Part shown: one piece after another, positions 41,301 to 44,300 of the stretch
How the letters are laid out: every line of letters starts with the position of its first letter
Numbering within the stretch: the first letter of the stretch is position 1
Assembly: GCA_025267735.1 (NCBI GenBank)
Contig: CM046307.1
Coordinates: 54,307,395-54,371,394, forward strand
Length of the DNA stretch: 64,000 nucleotides
Reading direction: 5' to 3'
DNA from: Mactra quadrangularis
Taxonomy: Eukaryota > Mollusca > Bivalvia > Venerida > Mactridae
Made by a program: the position numbers and the translations under genes
Notes under the pieces: model-generated
The model's database searches: none
Told to the model about the DNA's origin: nothing
Seen by the model: the letters and a program-made list of their open reading frames with translations, nothing else

Positions 41301-44300
41301 AAAGGGTGTACTTGCGGTACCTAGTATTAGTATGAATGATGCCTTTCATACTGCCCTCTTATTGCCTAGCTTTACTTTTCTTAATTTTGTTGGAGTTATT
41401 TAGCTATGATATTTAAGTAACGCCCCTGTGACTTAATTCATAATTACTTTTTCAGAGGTGTGTCTCTTTTTACCAAGCTTTCTGTATTTGTAAAAAAAAT
41501 CTTTTAAACTGGCGTAAGTTTTGTACAATTATATTAGATAAGCTACCAATTAATTTATTTTTACATTTTAGATGTGAAATAAGTAGAATGAGATGCAACT
41601 CATGAACCAATTAGTTTATGTTGTAGGTAAAGGTCATACCAGAAAACGACAGGTAGAACAGCCAGTTGCTCTTACTGCAACTATCAATAAAATGTATGTT
41701 GATCATGTTGGTGTTGGCCAAACTATTGTTTTCCTTGACGTTATAACCAACGTTGGTGCAAGCTATCATAATCAACATGGAATATTTACCGTACCAATAT
41801 CTGGACTATATCTCGTATCGACTACTCTGGTCACTGGTCAAGGTTCACTTATTGCAGCGAGAATTGTAGTAAACGGACATGGTGTTGTTAGACTGCATAA
41901 AAAGGGTACAGGAACGGATTATGACTCTAGGCCTACATCACAAACAATCGTTTTACAATTAACTCAAGGTATACACAATGTTACTCATAATAATTGCACT
42001 AAATGCTTGTTAAGCTATCAACAATTTTAATATATCGCCGAATCTTTCTAATAATGCTTCAAGTCTATCATTAAACAAAATGAAATGTACAAATTGTTGA
42101 GTTTAGGAACATACAGATATTATCTCTAAGCCCAAATTTTCCTATATTCATGTGCAAAACATGGAAAATCGTTTTGAGCTGCAATGCTGTTTTTGGTCGC
42201 AGGAATAAATTCCTTATTCCAAAAAGAAAAAGAACGTCTCATGTTCATGCTCTATTGTTAGACGAGATTTACCAAACAGTTTAAGCTTTCCAGTATCTCC
42301 AAATGTTCCATTTGTATTCTAATTTGTTTTCCTTAATGATTCGATATTCCAAACATACTCTACATATTTCGACCAGTTTGTCAGATTTTAGATTTACAGA
42401 TATCAACGACGCAAATATATCTTAAACGCATAGTCATTGCATTACCGGTTTGGACAACCACTGAAAAACATTGTTGAAACCACTAAGTAATGACTCAGAA
42501 ATGTTTAATGTTGATGTACCTAATACTGAATACATTGATAGTGTGAACATAACTCAGTGGCACAATAATATTGATTGCAAAAAATGAAAGTACCAGTACA
42601 TCTGGTTTATAATAAATGAATCCTGGTAAAGACATTACAAACTACAATTTACAAAATGGCCGAACGGTTACGATGTTGGATCATTGGATAGCCAGCACCG
42701 CGTTTGTTCGAATCCCAGCCACAACATACCCCATTGTTTCCTTGAGCAAGAAACTTTATCCTACTATCTCAGTACTGGAGGACCAGAAAGTTATTAAAAT
42801 CTTAGTTGTGAGAACATGATTCACAATCGAGCTAAATAGTTAGTATGAAATAGCATTATAAACTACAATAGCTAAAGAAATTTACTTCGACTCTTTGAAA
42901 AGAATTTAGATGTCTCGTCTTCAGCCAACGTGTACAATCAAAAATATTTTTTTCTTCAACCAACTTTTGGAAAAAGAGCTTTTCGTCGTCCAAGGCGGCG
43001 TTGATGGAGCCTATGGTTTTTTTTTCATCAATATAATATGTATTTGCCGCTAGGGTTCAAGTCCTTCCGGCGTTTATATGAATAAACTTGCAAACTTGTA
43101 CCATCGTCAAATTTAGATCAATACATATAGACTGAAGTAATGGTTGCCTAGATACGAGGTGAAACAAATCATTGTACAGTTAGTTTCATAATGTAAATGG
43201 ATATATGCAGTAATCACCATTTCATATCATTAGTAATATTGGTTTGCGGTCATTATGCATCCCACAAATACCATGCCTACTAAAAATAGTACTAATTTAA
43301 AGCTGTTAAACAGTTCTGATGGCAAGTGTATTGTGTGTATAATGATTAATGTAGCTACCAAACAACTTAATTTCACTAAGGGATGTTCACATTAACTTAT
43401 TAGCAATCTCTTTAAGCAATTATAGGAGCAGTGGTCCAGTAGGACGCAACTTAGGGATCGAGAGGTCCCGGTTAGATAACCACTAGGGGCACTGCTTACT
43501 TCATTGAGATAGAAATAAACCAACAGTTGTTCCACTCCATCCAGGTGTAAACGGGTACTGTAAGGGAAGTGTCTGAAAGTCGTACAAGATTGTGCAGTCG
43601 GCTAAACATGTATATGGAAGCAGACTTCAAACCGCTCTGTCATGATTTTATACATGTGCTCAATTTGTGTCGAATTTGTAATAGAACTAAATATTGCCAC
43701 AGTTTAAATAAAACCAAAACCACTTTTGATCCAGTGACTGACAAAAACTTTTGTATTTAAATGTTACGCTAAAAGTTGATTTATCAGAAAACAGGTTTTT
43801 TCGCGAAATTAAAATTAACGCTACAATACAAGAAGGCACTATGACTATGATTACCGCACGCATGTGGACAATTTTTTCACTGTTCACGCCTTATTTCAGC
43901 ATTTCTCAACAATCCTGTTGGGCGACAACGTTGTCCTACTATGTAGTACCCCATTCCGTTCGGGACACTAGATTCGAAATCAAAGCGCGCTACAAACTAA
44001 GTTACCGACCCTGGTTGTAAAAAAAGTGCTAAAATATCCCAAAACCCTAATAGTCAACTTTATTTATATAAAGTGTTTTCTAGACGACATTTCATATTGA
44101 TTAGGCCACAACAAATTGATCATTTGTTCTATGGATTCGCTCGCACCTTAATTTTGAGGGTTTTTACAAAAAAAATATTTTTATTTCCTCGCTCGCTCAT
44201 AAAAATTTGGTCAAACCGCTATATAAAGCAAGTGAATAAAGACTTTTTATTTGTTTTTCTTAGCTCGCTCGCCCCATTTTTTCCCCAGAAAAATCCATAG

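Larger units (their letters stand above)
40740..42610 (+). repeat. Arm 1 of an inverted segmental duplication around the C1q genes
   Basis: Homologous, in reverse orientation, to about 56330-58180. Matches include upstream flanks (GATGACATGACAAAG and TGCAAGTGCAGCTGACC against their complements near 58100-58160), the gene body, and downstream flanks (TTTGAGCTGCAATGC, and GTGTGAACATAACTCAGTG near 42541). The spacer between arms is about 13.7 kb. Confidence 0.8.

Noticed and set aside
42950..43090. tRNA-like T-arm GGGTTCAAGTCC near 43055
   Set aside because: Only the T-arm-like motif is present; no D-arm or anticodon arm could be placed upstream.
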